In this document: positions 49,150 to 58,603 of the stretch, in pieces
How positions within the stretch are numbered: position 1 is the first letter of the stretch
How the letters are laid out: each line of letters opens with the position of its first letter
Assembly: GCA_902545555.1 (NCBI GenBank)
Contig: CACCGK010000001.1
Span: 124,001 to 188,000 of the forward strand
Direction: 5' to 3'
DNA length: 64,000 nucleotides
Source of the DNA: an uncultured Pelagibacteraceae bacterium
GTDB lineage: Bacteria > Pseudomonadota > Alphaproteobacteria > Pelagibacterales > Pelagibacteraceae
Program-made: the position numbers and the translations under genes
Notes under the pieces: generated by a model
Seen by the model: the letters and a program-made list of their open reading frames with translations, nothing else
Databases searched by the model: none
What the model was told of the DNA's origin: nothing

Positions 49150-49632
49150 TTAATTCAAATTAATTTCCTCACTGCAGACATGATTAGGCATTGTGCATTG
49201 GGTACCAGAACATGGAGTTTTGACACATGTCATTACTTTAATTTTATTTTGTGGAGATCTCATTCTGATATGACCAACATCTTCGTCTCTAATAATATCA
49301 CCTCCGTGTGTTAAAGCTATTTTTGATGGGAAATACGGATTTTTAAAATCTTTTAGTGCTTCAATTGCTGCATCTGCTACTACATCTTTCCAGGTATTTA
49401 AATTTTGTTTACTACAATCTAATTCATCGTTCATTGCTTTTTCGTTACCCATTGAACATTTCATTGTTTCTGAAATTATATATTTTACTACAGCTTTATG
49501 ATTTGAAATGGCAGCTTGTTTTTTAGCACCGCTTGTATACCCACTATAAGCAACAACACCTACAGCTGCTAGAATACCAATAATCGCCACAACTACTAGA
49601 AGTTCTATTAGAGTAAAACCTTTTGTGTTCAT
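49150..49632 (-). CDS. Type IV pilin-like prepilin
   Basis: MNTKGFTLIELLVVVAIIGILAAVGVVAYSGYTSGAKKQAAISNHKAVVKYI. Confidence 0.92.
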   Translation of the reverse strand: MNTKGFTLIELLVVVAIIGILAAVGVVAYSGYTSGAKKQAAISNHKAVVKYIISETMKCSMGNEKAMNDELDCSKQNLNTWKDVVADAAIEALKDFKNPYFPSKIALTHGGDIIRDEDVGHIRMRSPQNKIKVMTCVKTPCSGTQCTMPNHVCSEEINLN

Positions 49633-49658
49633 AATGGTAGATAATATCTAAATAATTT

Positions 49659-51557
49659 TTAAATTAAAGATTTAAATATCAATGAATATCTTATTTCATT
49701 ATTTGAATATTTTACAATTTCAAAAATTTCAAATAGATTTTTGTATTTATTTTGTTCTCTTACTGATAGCTTGTTTAATATTTGTTGATGAGTATCTGAA
49801 TAGAGTAAATTATATTTTTTTCTTAACCTCCAAATCACAAAATTAATTACTAATTTAATAAATTTTTTTTTATTAAATAAAAATAAAAATCTTACAAATA
49901 AAATTGATAAAATAGGAATAAATATCCAATAAAATGTTTTGGAGAATGTAAAATTTGTTAAATCTTTTATAAAAGATTTTCTTTGTGCATTGTCATACGA
50001 TAAAAGATGTTGTGTCCAAACAAAATCAGTATAATTTAAATAATAACCAACATATTTAAAAATTTTCAAACGTATAGGACTATCTGATGTATTTTTTTTA
50101 TAATTAAATAAATCGTTTAATGTATTTCTAACATTTTCTTGAGGAATATACTTTGTAGGATCCACCCTAACCCATCCTTCTTCTTCAAACCATACTTCAG
50201 CCCAGGCATGAGTATCTTTTTGTCTAAACACATAAAAATCACCAATATCATTTAAGTCTCCGCCTAAGTAACCAGAAACAATTCTACTAGGTATCCCCCC
50301 TAATCTTGCAAGTAAAACAAAAGTACCTGCAAAGTATTCGCAATAACCCTCTTTGCTTTTAAAGAAAAAGTCAGCGTAGTTATTCCCAGATAAATTTTTA
50401 GGACTTAAATTGTAAAAGTAACTACCATTTGCAAAAGTTTTAATAATGGTATTTAAATATTCTTTGTCTGTTTTATTTTTTTTATTTTTAGTTGACCAAT
50501 CTACCAAATCTTTAGAGATAGTATTTGGTAATAGCGTATAGTAATCTATTAATCGATCATATATTTCTTGATTATTGTTATACCTAAAGAACTCTACTTT
50601 TTTCTTTCTATCAATTAAATTTTTAATTGTGTAAGTTTGATTAAATAAATTTTCCTCGATCTTGCTATCAATTGTTTTAAGTTTAGAATTATCTAATGAA
50701 GGTATCCACTTACCTTTATGAGGTTCTAGGATTATTTCATAAGTTTCCCCTAGGTTTTGCCCTTTGTAAACTTTGGTATGATTTTTAAAAGTATTATACA
50801 TATATATATTTGAAGTAGGTCTCCAGGATCTGTTCTTTTCCATGTAATCAAATACTTTCACTCGAAAATAAAGTTGATCTTTTTTATAATTTTTATTTAT
50901 TAATGTGAAAACTGGCTCCTCAGAATTTGAAAATTCTCTGAACGAACCAAGATTAATATTGTCAGGTATACCTAAAGAACTTGCAGAAGGATCAAAAATT
51001 CTAAAATTTATGTCTGCTCGTGGAAAAACTAAATAAAAAATAATAATTATTGGAAAAATGCTAAAGCTAAAAGCTAAATATTTAAAAATGTTTTTTAAGT
51101 TAAAATCCATTAGCTCTTTTTGTTGAACCAAATACATATAAACAACTGATAAAATAATAATTGTTAAAGAGGTAATTGAACTAAATAGATCCTGACCTTT
51201 TATTAAACTTGCTACTGCTATAATCATAGAAATCATTGAAAAAGATAATTGATTATTTTTTGTTAATAACTCTGAATATTTTGCAATAATTAAGATAGCT
51301 AAACAGTTTAAGAAAAATTCTTCTGAAAAAACAAATTGATCAAATCTTAGCTGAATGTAAATAGCAATTAGAGCATAACCACCTATTAATAAATTTTTAA
51401 ATTTAAAATTAAATTTTAATAAAAAATAACTTATGAAGACTAAAGTTATCCAAAAAATTTTGTTTAAAAATGTTATTTCACTACCAATTGAAACTAAACA
51501 TAAAATCAATATTAAAATTGGAAGATTTTTTATATTTAAAATTTTAAGACTTAACAT
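49659..51557 (-). CDS. Membrane transglutaminase-like protease/enzyme (TgpA-like)
   Basis: Multiple N-terminal TMs; transglutaminase core SKEGYCEYFAGTFVLLARLGGIPSRIVSGYLGG...FRQKDTHAWAEVWFEEEGWVRVDPT (Cys-His-Asp). Confidence 0.9.
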   Translation of the reverse strand: MLSLKILNIKNLPILILILCLVSIGSEITFLNKIFWITLVFISYFLLKFNFKFKNLLIGGYALIAIYIQLRFDQFVFSEEFFLNCLAILIIAKYSELLTKNNQLSFSMISMIIAVASLIKGQDLFSSITSLTIIILSVVYMYLVQQKELMDFNLKNIFKYLAFSFSIFPIIIIFYLVFPRADINFRIFDPSASSLGIPDNINLGSFREFSNSEEPVFTLINKNYKKDQLYFRVKVFDYMEKNRSWRPTSNIYMYNTFKNHTKVYKGQNLGETYEIILEPHKGKWIPSLDNSKLKTIDSKIEENLFNQTYTIKNLIDRKKKVEFFRYNNNQEIYDRLIDYYTLLPNTISKDLVDWSTKNKKNKTDKEYLNTIIKTFANGSYFYNLSPKNLSGNNYADFFFKSKEGYCEYFAGTFVLLARLGGIPSRIVSGYLGGDLNDIGDFYVFRQKDTHAWAEVWFEEEGWVRVDPTKYIPQENVRNTLNDLFNYKKNTSDSPIRLKIFKYVGYYLNYTDFVWTQHLLSYDNAQRKSFIKDLTNFTFSKTFYWIFIPILSILFVRFLFLFNKKKFIKLVINFVIWRLRKKYNLLYSDTHQQILNKLSVREQNKYKNLFEIFEIVKYSNNEIRYSLIFKSLI

Positions 51558-52467
51558 TAGAAAAATATTTTAAAATTTCATTTAGAGAACTTTGATTTGA
51601 ACTAAGATGAAAGCTATTTTCATTATGCTTTAAAATTAGATGTATTTTTTTTTGAAAAAAATATTTAATTATATAAATGGAATAACTTAATAGTAGCTCA
51701 AAAGGTATATTTTGATATCTATTTAGGTCTAATATAAAATTTTGATGCTTTTTAGGTTCTTTGAATTTTTTTACATTTTTTTTTTCATTAATTGTTGATT
51801 TTTTCCAAGCTATCTTTGATAAACTATCTCCTCTCCTGAATTCCTCAATTCCATCAAAGTCATCATTCGCACTATTGGTGTTTGAAATATTAAATTCATA
51901 CAATAAATTTTCAGGGGGTCTTATTGCTTTTGGGTATACATAAATTAAACTTCTTAAATGAAAATAAATTTTAGTTCTTATTATACCAAAAGGATAAATA
52001 GATTTGATACAGAGTCTTTTGAATGCAAATACACCACGATCTTTAAATTTCATTGGATGAGAAAAATTATTATATTTGTTAGTAAAATTAAAATTTCCAA
52101 TTGTTTTGTTATCGTAATCGATATCAATATTTAACTTTTTGTCATTTGATGAATTAATAATAATTATGTCTATATTTTCATTTTTTTCAGACTGAATGAA
52201 ATATTCTGCATTCTCGTTAATATAAAGATTATTCAGATTTTGATGAGAAATAAAAATAGAAATAAAAAAAATAAAAAATATTATTATCGATAATAAAAGC
52301 CCAAAATTATTTTCATAAAAAACAGCAATTAAAAAATTAAAAAAAATAAATAAAGCTAGTCCTAAACCATTGAAATTTGGATAAATATATATTTTGGTTT
52401 GATTTTTATTCTTTAGGTTTTGAGTTAATTTACTATTAAAAAAATCTACAAAAGCTTTTGCTATCAT
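51544..52467 (-). CDS. DUF58-domain protein
   Basis: Two N-terminal TMs, DDFDGIEEFRRGDSLSKIAWKKSTINEKKNVKKF. Confidence 0.85.
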   Translation of the reverse strand: MIAKAFVDFFNSKLTQNLKNKNQTKIYIYPNFNGLGLALFIFFNFLIAVFYENNFGLLLSIIIFFIFFISIFISHQNLNNLYINENAEYFIQSEKNENIDIIIINSSNDKKLNIDIDYDNKTIGNFNFTNKYNNFSHPMKFKDRGVFAFKRLCIKSIYPFGIIRTKIYFHLRSLIYVYPKAIRPPENLLYEFNISNTNSANDDFDGIEEFRRGDSLSKIAWKKSTINEKKNVKKFKEPKKHQNFILDLNRYQNIPFELLLSYSIYIIKYFFQKKIHLILKHNENSFHLSSNQSSLNEILKYFSNVKS

Positions 52468-53345
52468 TTCTTAATTGCAATTTTTTCTAATATTTCTTTT
52501 TTAATAAAATCAAATTTTTCATCTTGATTTAAAAACTTTATTCGATGTCTTAAGATAAAAGGTAGTATTTCTTTAATATCTTGATGTGTAACATATTCTT
52601 TATCATTGATCATTGCCCACCCTTTAGAAAGATCAATTATTTGTTTCAAACACCTTGCAGAAATATATATGTCTTGCTCAAGAGATTTAATTGTTTGTTC
52701 TATTTCAATTATATATTGATAAATTTCATCATTAATATTTATTTTCATTCTTTTGTTTTTTAGATTATCCCAATTTAAAGGATTTGAATTATTTTCATTA
52801 AAATTAATATTATTTTTCAACATTTTGATCTTTTCATTATCTTGGAGATCTGACAAAGAAAATGAAATCATAAATCTGTCTAATTGTGAGTCTGGTAAAC
52901 TGCTAGTACCAGATGCATCCATTGGATTTTGTGTTGCTATTACAAAAAAAGGTTCGGGTAATTTGTATGTAGTTCCATCAATCGATACATTTTTTTCTTC
53001 CATTGCCTCTAAAAATGCACTTTGAGATTTTGGACTACCTCTATTTAATTCATCAGCTAAAACAATATTAGTAAAAATGGGTCCTTTTTGAAAAGAAAGT
53101 TTATCTTTAGAAAAAATATTAAACCCTAAAATATCGCTTGGTAATAAATCAGAGGTAAATTGAATACGTTTAAAATTAAATCCTAAATTATTAGTTATTG
53201 ATTTTGCAAAAGTTGTTTTCCCTGAGCCTGGGAAATCTTCTATTAAAATACTTCCTTCAGAAATAATTGCAGCTAAAGTTATTTTTATTTTTTCCTTATT
53301 TCCTATTATTACTTTAGATATATTCTCAATTATTTTGTTAAACAT
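52464..53345 (-). CDS. MoxR-family AAA+ ATPase
   Basis: IIGNKEKIKITLAAIISEGSILIEDFPGSGKTTFAKSI; FTNIVLADELNRGSPKSQSAFLEAMEEKNVSIDG; FFVIATQNPMDASGTSSLPDSQLDRF. Confidence 0.93.
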   Translation of the reverse strand: MFNKIIENISKVIIGNKEKIKITLAAIISEGSILIEDFPGSGKTTFAKSITNNLGFNFKRIQFTSDLLPSDILGFNIFSKDKLSFQKGPIFTNIVLADELNRGSPKSQSAFLEAMEEKNVSIDGTTYKLPEPFFVIATQNPMDASGTSSLPDSQLDRFMISFSLSDLQDNEKIKMLKNNINFNENNSNPLNWDNLKNKRMKININDEIYQYIIEIEQTIKSLEQDIYISARCLKQIIDLSKGWAMINDKEYVTHQDIKEILPFILRHRIKFLNQDEKFDFIKKEILEKIAIKK

Positions 53346-53353
53346 ATTTTTAA

Positions 53354-55915
53354 TTATAAAGGTTTTCTTAAGTAAATTGAAAAATTATTATTAAAAGCAT
53401 CATCAGTACTTCTATAATGCTCATATGATGTATTTATGGTTAATTCATTTTTAAATTTTGCACCCATTCCTAAATTAAATAATAGATGTCCTGAACTTTG
53501 GTCGCCTATGGCATTATTATAAATTTCAGATATGTTATTTACATAATATGCCTCTGATACTGAATTAATTGTTTTATCTTTCCCTAATTCAAATTTTATT
53601 GATGGTTCTAATATAGCTTTGTTAGTTTCTATAATTTTACTTAAATTAAAACCTGCAGATAATGATGCACTTTTAACATTTTGCTTTTTATAACTTACAG
53701 CTGTACCATCACCAGTTTCTGTATATGCCTTTAGTTGAGTAAAGCCTAAATCAAGTCTCGTATAATAATTTAAATTTCTGCCTACGATTTCGACATCAGG
53801 TTCTAATAAATAAGTAAAGCTTCCAAAAAGTTGATTCCCTTTTCTTTTACCAGTATTTTTCCCACCTGTAACATCTCTACTTAAATCAATATCCATTTCT
53901 CCAATTCCAGCGACCATTTCAAAATATCTTTTGTCCTCAATTTTAAAACTTGTATAATTCATGACACTTATTGCTTTAGCGTCCATATTTGCTTCATTGC
54001 TTCCTACTTCTGTATCTTGCCAAGATTTATTGACTGCAAATCCAATGGTCTTATCTTCATTTATTCTCTTATCTATTCCAAAAGTTATTCCATCACTATG
54101 AATATCCTGACCTAAATTTCCATCTTGCTGACCTATCCTACCGAATGATATATTTCCTTCACTCCATACTCCCCATTTTTCTGTTTCTTTTTGCTTATTA
54201 ATGAGTTTTGCTGAAAGTGAATTTAACATTTCAGTTACTAAAGGATTATCAAAATTCATTGCTAATCTAATATTTTGATTTGAGAAATTGTTATTTGTAG
54301 ATCTAATATAATTCATACGTCCAGAAATTCTATTTAACGATTGATTTAAAGAATTTATTGCAGCTACGGTTTGATTTTTTGTAAGAGTTTTAACAGTCTC
54401 GTTAAAAACTTCACCTGGTTTTGTTGAAAAATTTAAAGCAGTTGTACTTGAAATACCTGCATAAGAATTCCCAGCAGTATCATCAAAAGCAGTAGCGTCT
54501 ATTAAGATATAATAATCAATATCAGCTGTTAAATCTGTATCAGGATTAATAGTAATTTCTGTTGAACCACTACCACTAACTTTAGCTCCTGTTACATCAA
54601 TTGTTTCAATGGTACTATCATCAGAAGTTTTTTTAATTGTAATATTTCCACTTTCAGCATCAACAGCCTCACTAAAAGTTAAAACTATATTTGAATTTAT
54701 TGCAACCTCTGACGCATTATCGGATGGACTTGAAGATGATAAAGTTGGAGCATCATTATCAAAATTTGTAACAACTAAATTCCAATTTGTACTTCCTGAG
54801 GATGTCTCAGTTAGTGTCCAATTAAATTTTCCATTTGTTACAGTTACTGTACCTGTTGATCCAGCAGTAAATCTACTAGACGATACACCAGTTATAATAC
54901 TAGAATAAGTTCCTGCTGATAAAGAGGAGTCTGTGCTAATACTAAAAGTAGTTGCACCATTTTGATTATCTACGGCAAGTTTTCCATAATCAGTTGTACT
55001 GTTTGCAAGAAATACATAATTAACAGGAAGATAACCATCTAATTTTAAAGCATCATTTCCTCCTTGATCATTTGTTAGTGACTCAAGACCTACATTTGAT
55101 GTCACTTCTAAATCATGGTTGCTTGATCCGCTAGATATGGTTCCTTTATTTACAATTATGTTTCCATTAGAACCATTGTGGCCAATATTAAAAATTGCAT
55201 CCCCTGTAGCAGATATAGTACCAGTGTTAGTAATAGTGACATCGTTTACATTATTAATTTCAAAGCCATCTCCACCTGTTGCACTAATTGTTCCAGAGTT
55301 TGTAATAGTACCAGCTGAATAGTCTGTTCCTGATGAATATATATAAAGAGTGTTTGCTCTACCCGAAATAGTGCCAGAATTTATTATTGTTCCAGCATTA
55401 GCTTGTTGACCAAAATTGATTGTTCTATCTTTGGAGGAAGTAATACTTCCAGAATTATTAATTGTTACTGTTCCAAAGGAAGGATGTAATTTAATAGTAT
55501 CTGCACGTTCAGATTCTAAAGTACCACTATTTACAATTGATACAGTTCCCCTAGATTGTAGTAACGAAAGTGCTGAACCAGGACTGTTAGCGTTGTCAGT
55601 CACTGATACGGTACCGGAATTATTTATGCTAAAATCTGTAGTTTTATCAGCCTCAATTCCTTTAGTTGTTCCAATAATTGTACCATTGTTTGTAATAGTA
55701 GTTGAGCCAGTGGTAAAGGTATGGCTTTCTAATTCTACTGGTTCTGCAGCACTGGTATCAACTGTAACACCACTTTCAACTGTAAGTGTATCGTTATTTG
55801 ACATTACAATTTGACTAGAGTGATTAGAAGAAATAGTTATATCTTCAGTTTTTGCAATATTTAAAAATATTTGATTGTAAATAATTAAAAATAAAAATAT
55901 TAATAAATATCTCAT
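53354..55915 (-). CDS. Autotransporter-like adhesin with beta-helix repeats, an Ig-like (SbsA_Ig type) domain and a C-terminal barrel
   Basis: ITNSGTISATGD repeats; DNDAPTLSSSSPSDNASEVAINSNIVLTFSEAVDAESGNITIKKTSDD; C-terminal GVWSEGNISFGRIG...NFSIYLRKPL. Confidence 0.85.
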   Translation of the reverse strand: MRYLLIFLFLIIYNQIFLNIAKTEDITISSNHSSQIVMSNNDTLTVESGVTVDTSAAEPVELESHTFTTGSTTITNNGTIIGTTKGIEADKTTDFSINNSGTVSVTDNANSPGSALSLLQSRGTVSIVNSGTLESERADTIKLHPSFGTVTINNSGSITSSKDRTINFGQQANAGTIINSGTISGRANTLYIYSSGTDYSAGTITNSGTISATGGDGFEINNVNDVTITNTGTISATGDAIFNIGHNGSNGNIIVNKGTISSGSSNHDLEVTSNVGLESLTNDQGGNDALKLDGYLPVNYVFLANSTTDYGKLAVDNQNGATTFSISTDSSLSAGTYSSIITGVSSSRFTAGSTGTVTVTNGKFNWTLTETSSGSTNWNLVVTNFDNDAPTLSSSSPSDNASEVAINSNIVLTFSEAVDAESGNITIKKTSDDSTIETIDVTGAKVSGSGSTEITINPDTDLTADIDYYILIDATAFDDTAGNSYAGISSTTALNFSTKPGEVFNETVKTLTKNQTVAAINSLNQSLNRISGRMNYIRSTNNNFSNQNIRLAMNFDNPLVTEMLNSLSAKLINKQKETEKWGVWSEGNISFGRIGQQDGNLGQDIHSDGITFGIDKRINEDKTIGFAVNKSWQDTEVGSNEANMDAKAISVMNYTSFKIEDKRYFEMVAGIGEMDIDLSRDVTGGKNTGKRKGNQLFGSFTYLLEPDVEIVGRNLNYYTRLDLGFTQLKAYTETGDGTAVSYKKQNVKSASLSAGFNLSKIIETNKAILEPSIKFELGKDKTINSVSEAYYVNNISEIYNNAIGDQSSGHLLFNLGMGAKFKNELTINTSYEHYRSTDDAFNNNFSIYLRKPL

Positions 55916-55973
55916 ATATAAATACTAAACATTTTTAAAAGAATAGTTCTATAGACTGTTTGTCTTCAAATCT

Positions 55974-56735
55974 TTAAAAAAGTACTAATTTAAAGCTGTT
56001 TTCAAAAAAAAGATAAATTAGAGTACCTATAATAATATAGGGTCCAAAAGGAATTTGAGAAGACATTGTTCTTGAATTTTTTAACAAACTTGGAACTACA
56101 CTTAATAATGCTATGACAGATGATAAAAAGATAATAAATGGTATAGCTAACCAACCAAACCAGAAACCTATAACAGCAAAAAGTTTCGCATCCCCTAAGC
56201 CCATTCCTTCTTTTTTTCTAACTTGTTTATAAAAATAAATTATTGACCAAATTATTCCATATCCTAACAAACCTCCAATTAATGAATTAATATAATTTGG
56301 AAAGATAGAATTTAAATTTGGATCAAAAGATTTTAAAAATCCTAAAACCATCATAGAAAATGTAATTTCATTTGGAATAATGAAATGTTTTAGATCAATA
56401 AAAAATATGATGATGAATGATAAACTTAATATCATTAATAAAAGAGTGGTTAAAGTTATTCCGTATAGAAAATAAATAATTGTAAAAAAAAAAATACTTA
56501 AAAACTCTACTAGAGCATATTGAGAAGAAATTGGTTTTTTACATTTTCTACATTTTCCACTTAGCAATAAATAGGAGATTATAGGTATATTATCTTTCCA
56601 AGTAATTTGTTTTTTGCATTTGGGGCAATACGATCTTCCAGAAACTACACCTCTGTCTAAAGGCAGACGATAAATACAAACATTTGCAAAACTGCCCCAT
56701 AAACCTCCTAAAATGATTACAAATAAATAATCCAC
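55974..56735 (-). CDS. pilD: Prepilin peptidase
   Basis: GGLWGSFANVCIYRLPLDRGVVSGRSYCPKCKKQITWKDNIPIISYLLLSGKCRKC; GMGLGDAKLFAVIGFWFGW. Confidence 0.95.
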   Translation of the reverse strand: MDYLFVIILGGLWGSFANVCIYRLPLDRGVVSGRSYCPKCKKQITWKDNIPIISYLLLSGKCRKCKKPISSQYALVEFLSIFFFTIIYFLYGITLTTLLLMILSLSFIIIFFIDLKHFIIPNEITFSMMVLGFLKSFDPNLNSIFPNYINSLIGGLLGYGIIWSIIYFYKQVRKKEGMGLGDAKLFAVIGFWFGWLAIPFIIFLSSVIALLSVVPSLLKNSRTMSSQIPFGPYIIIGTLIYLFFENSFKLVLF

Positions 56736-56903
56736 TAATGAAAAAATTATATTTTAAAATTTGATGTCACTTGAATAATGCCATCAATTAAGAACTGAAC
56801 CATTAATACAGCATCTTGAAGATGTAAGTAAAAATTTGGACTATTAATTATAATCTCCATAGTTGTAAAATTATATAAAATCAGGATAAAATACTAGATA
56901 TAA

Positions 56904-58196
56904 ATGTTCTTATTTAAACCCAAAAAACCAGAAGAAGAAAAAAAACCAGAGGTATCTCAAGCAAACATTGATCTTGAAATCATTACAAACATGAATCAAG
57001 AGTTTGCTTTATCTCTTGAGCTTAAAGAAACTTTAAATACGGCACTTAAAGTAATTATTAATAGAATAAATGCTCAAGCTGCAAATATATTTCTAATTAA
57101 TGATCAAAAGAAAAAATTTGAGTGTATTGCATCCATTAATCAAGATTATCTAGATGAATATGAATTAGATTTAACTGATGGAGTAATGGCAAAAGCAGTA
57201 GAGCAAAAAAAATGTATCAGAGTTGGAAATGTTCGAAAAGATGTTAGAGAAATTGCAGAATTTTATTTTGATTTAGATAACAAAACAAACTTTACAACTT
57301 ATTCAGTTTTATGCTCTCCACTTATAGCAGCAAATGAATGCATTGGGGTTATTCACTGCTTAAATAAAAAAACTAATGATAAATTATTTATCGAAGAGGA
57401 TAGAAAATTACTTGAAACTTTATCTGCACCTGCGGCACTTGCAATCAGAAATGCAAAAATGGCAAAAGAAATGGTAGAAAAGAATAAAATTCAAAAAGAA
57501 GTAGAGATTGTTGGAGAGATTCAAAAATCTCTTTTATCTCAAAATAAAAATGAAGATTTTCCAATTGCGGGAATAAATATACCTGCAAAAGTAGTTTCTG
57601 GAGATTTTTATAATTTTTCAGATTTAGGTGATGGAAAATATGGTTTTGGTGTTGCAGATGTATCTGGAAAAGGAATTAAATCATCATTATTAATGTCTAA
57701 AGCATCAAGTCTTTATCGTTGCTTAAGTAAAACTAATTTTTCTGCTGCTGATTTATTAATACAACTCAATAATGAAATTTGTGAAACTATTTCAAGAGGA
57801 ATGTTTGTAACTATGTTGGTTGGTATTTATGATAGTAATAAAAAAGAATTATTACTGTCAAGTGCAGGTCATGAGCCTCCTATTATTTTTTCAAAAGATG
57901 GTTCATTTACAAATTTTAACGAGGCAGGTCCTCCTTTGGGGATTATGCCTAATACAAAATATACGGAGCATACAATTCCTTTTGTAGACAGTTCAATGTA
58001 TATTTTTACAGATGGTATAACAGAAATTAAAAATCCTAATGGAGAAATGTTGGGTTCAGAAGGGTTTCAAAATTATATAAAACAGTATCAATCAACAGTT
58101 AACAATGAAAGATTAAAAGCAATGATTGATGATATATTAAATAAAGGTCATATTCAAAAAGATGATCTAACAATAGTTGTAATTGATTCAAGATAA
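56904..58196 (+). CDS. GAF-domain SpoIIE/PP2C-type serine phosphatase
   Basis: N-terminal GAF-like region (LELKETLNTALKVIINRINAQAANIFLI); SpoIIE: KVVSGDFYNFS, VADVSGKGIKSSLLMSKA, YIFTDGITEI, KDDLTIVVID. Confidence 0.93.
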   Translation: MFLFKPKKPEEEKKPEVSQANIDLEIITNMNQEFALSLELKETLNTALKVIINRINAQAANIFLINDQKKKFECIASINQDYLDEYELDLTDGVMAKAVEQKKCIRVGNVRKDVREIAEFYFDLDNKTNFTTYSVLCSPLIAANECIGVIHCLNKKTNDKLFIEEDRKLLETLSAPAALAIRNAKMAKEMVEKNKIQKEVEIVGEIQKSLLSQNKNEDFPIAGINIPAKVVSGDFYNFSDLGDGKYGFGVADVSGKGIKSSLLMSKASSLYRCLSKTNFSAADLLIQLNNEICETISRGMFVTMLVGIYDSNKKELLLSSAGHEPPIIFSKDGSFTNFNEAGPPLGIMPNTKYTEHTIPFVDSSMYIFTDGITEIKNPNGEMLGSEGFQNYIKQYQSTVNNERLKAMIDDILNKGHIQKDDLTIVVIDSR

Positions 58197-58242
58197 TTTG
58201 TCAGATGATTTAAATTTATAAATTTTATGCTAAAATAATGTT

Positions 58243-58512
58243 ATGCTTATAAATGAAAATATAAAATCTATTTCCTGTACTGACTTTAGAATTTTTTTAA
58301 AAAAATTAGTTAAAGATAAAATAGAGAAAGAATGGACTGAAGATTTCGTTGATCAAATAAATTTTATAAATATTCCAAGAATGACTATTAGAAGAAGATA
58401 TGAAAACAAAGGTATTGACCTTATAAAGTTAATCAAAGATATCAGTTACTACAAACACGTAAAAGATAATGTAAATTCTAGAGGAAGTTTAGAATTTGAT
58501 AAAAAAAAGTAA
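58243..58512 (+). CDS. Small unknown protein (89 aa)
   Basis: ATG-initiated ORF in the gap between the GAF-SpoIIE and double-HTH genes, same strand. Confidence 0.55.
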   Translation: MLINENIKSISCTDFRIFLKKLVKDKIEKEWTEDFVDQINFINIPRMTIRRRYENKGIDLIKLIKDISYYKHVKDNVNSRGSLEFDKKK

Positions 58513-58541
58513 TTTATTCTCAAGAAAAAATTAAAAGATTG

Positions 58542-58559
58542 ACAAATAAAAATATTTGT
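58542..58559. promoter_or_regulatory. Perfect 7-bp inverted repeat ACAAATA-AAAA-TATTTGT upstream of the double-HTH gene
   Basis: Read directly from sequence; TTGACA at 58539-58544 overlaps its left arm. Confidence 0.4.
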
Positions 58560-58580
58560 TCAGATTGGGTTTTTTTAAAT

Positions 58581-58590
58581 CAAAATGGGT
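58581..58590. promoter_or_regulatory. CAAAATGGGT motif copy just upstream of the double-HTH gene
   Basis: ttaaatCAAAATGGGTttgttt, about 14 nt before the likely ATG at 58604; a partial GATTGGGTTTTTTT lies at 58563. Confidence 0.4.
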
Positions 58591-58603
58591 TTGTTTAAAA
58601 AGC

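Noticed and set aside
55416-55814. 132-aa plus-strand ORF rich in V/P/L
   Set aside because: Antisense shadow of the NSGTI-type repeats of the autotransporter on the minus strand; same reason for 54609..54908 and 55119..55322.
47053-55915. Possible CRISPR-like or tandem DNA repeat arrays in the autotransporter genes
   Set aside because: Repeats are degenerate protein-level beta-helix units in frame, not constant DNA repeats with unique spacers.
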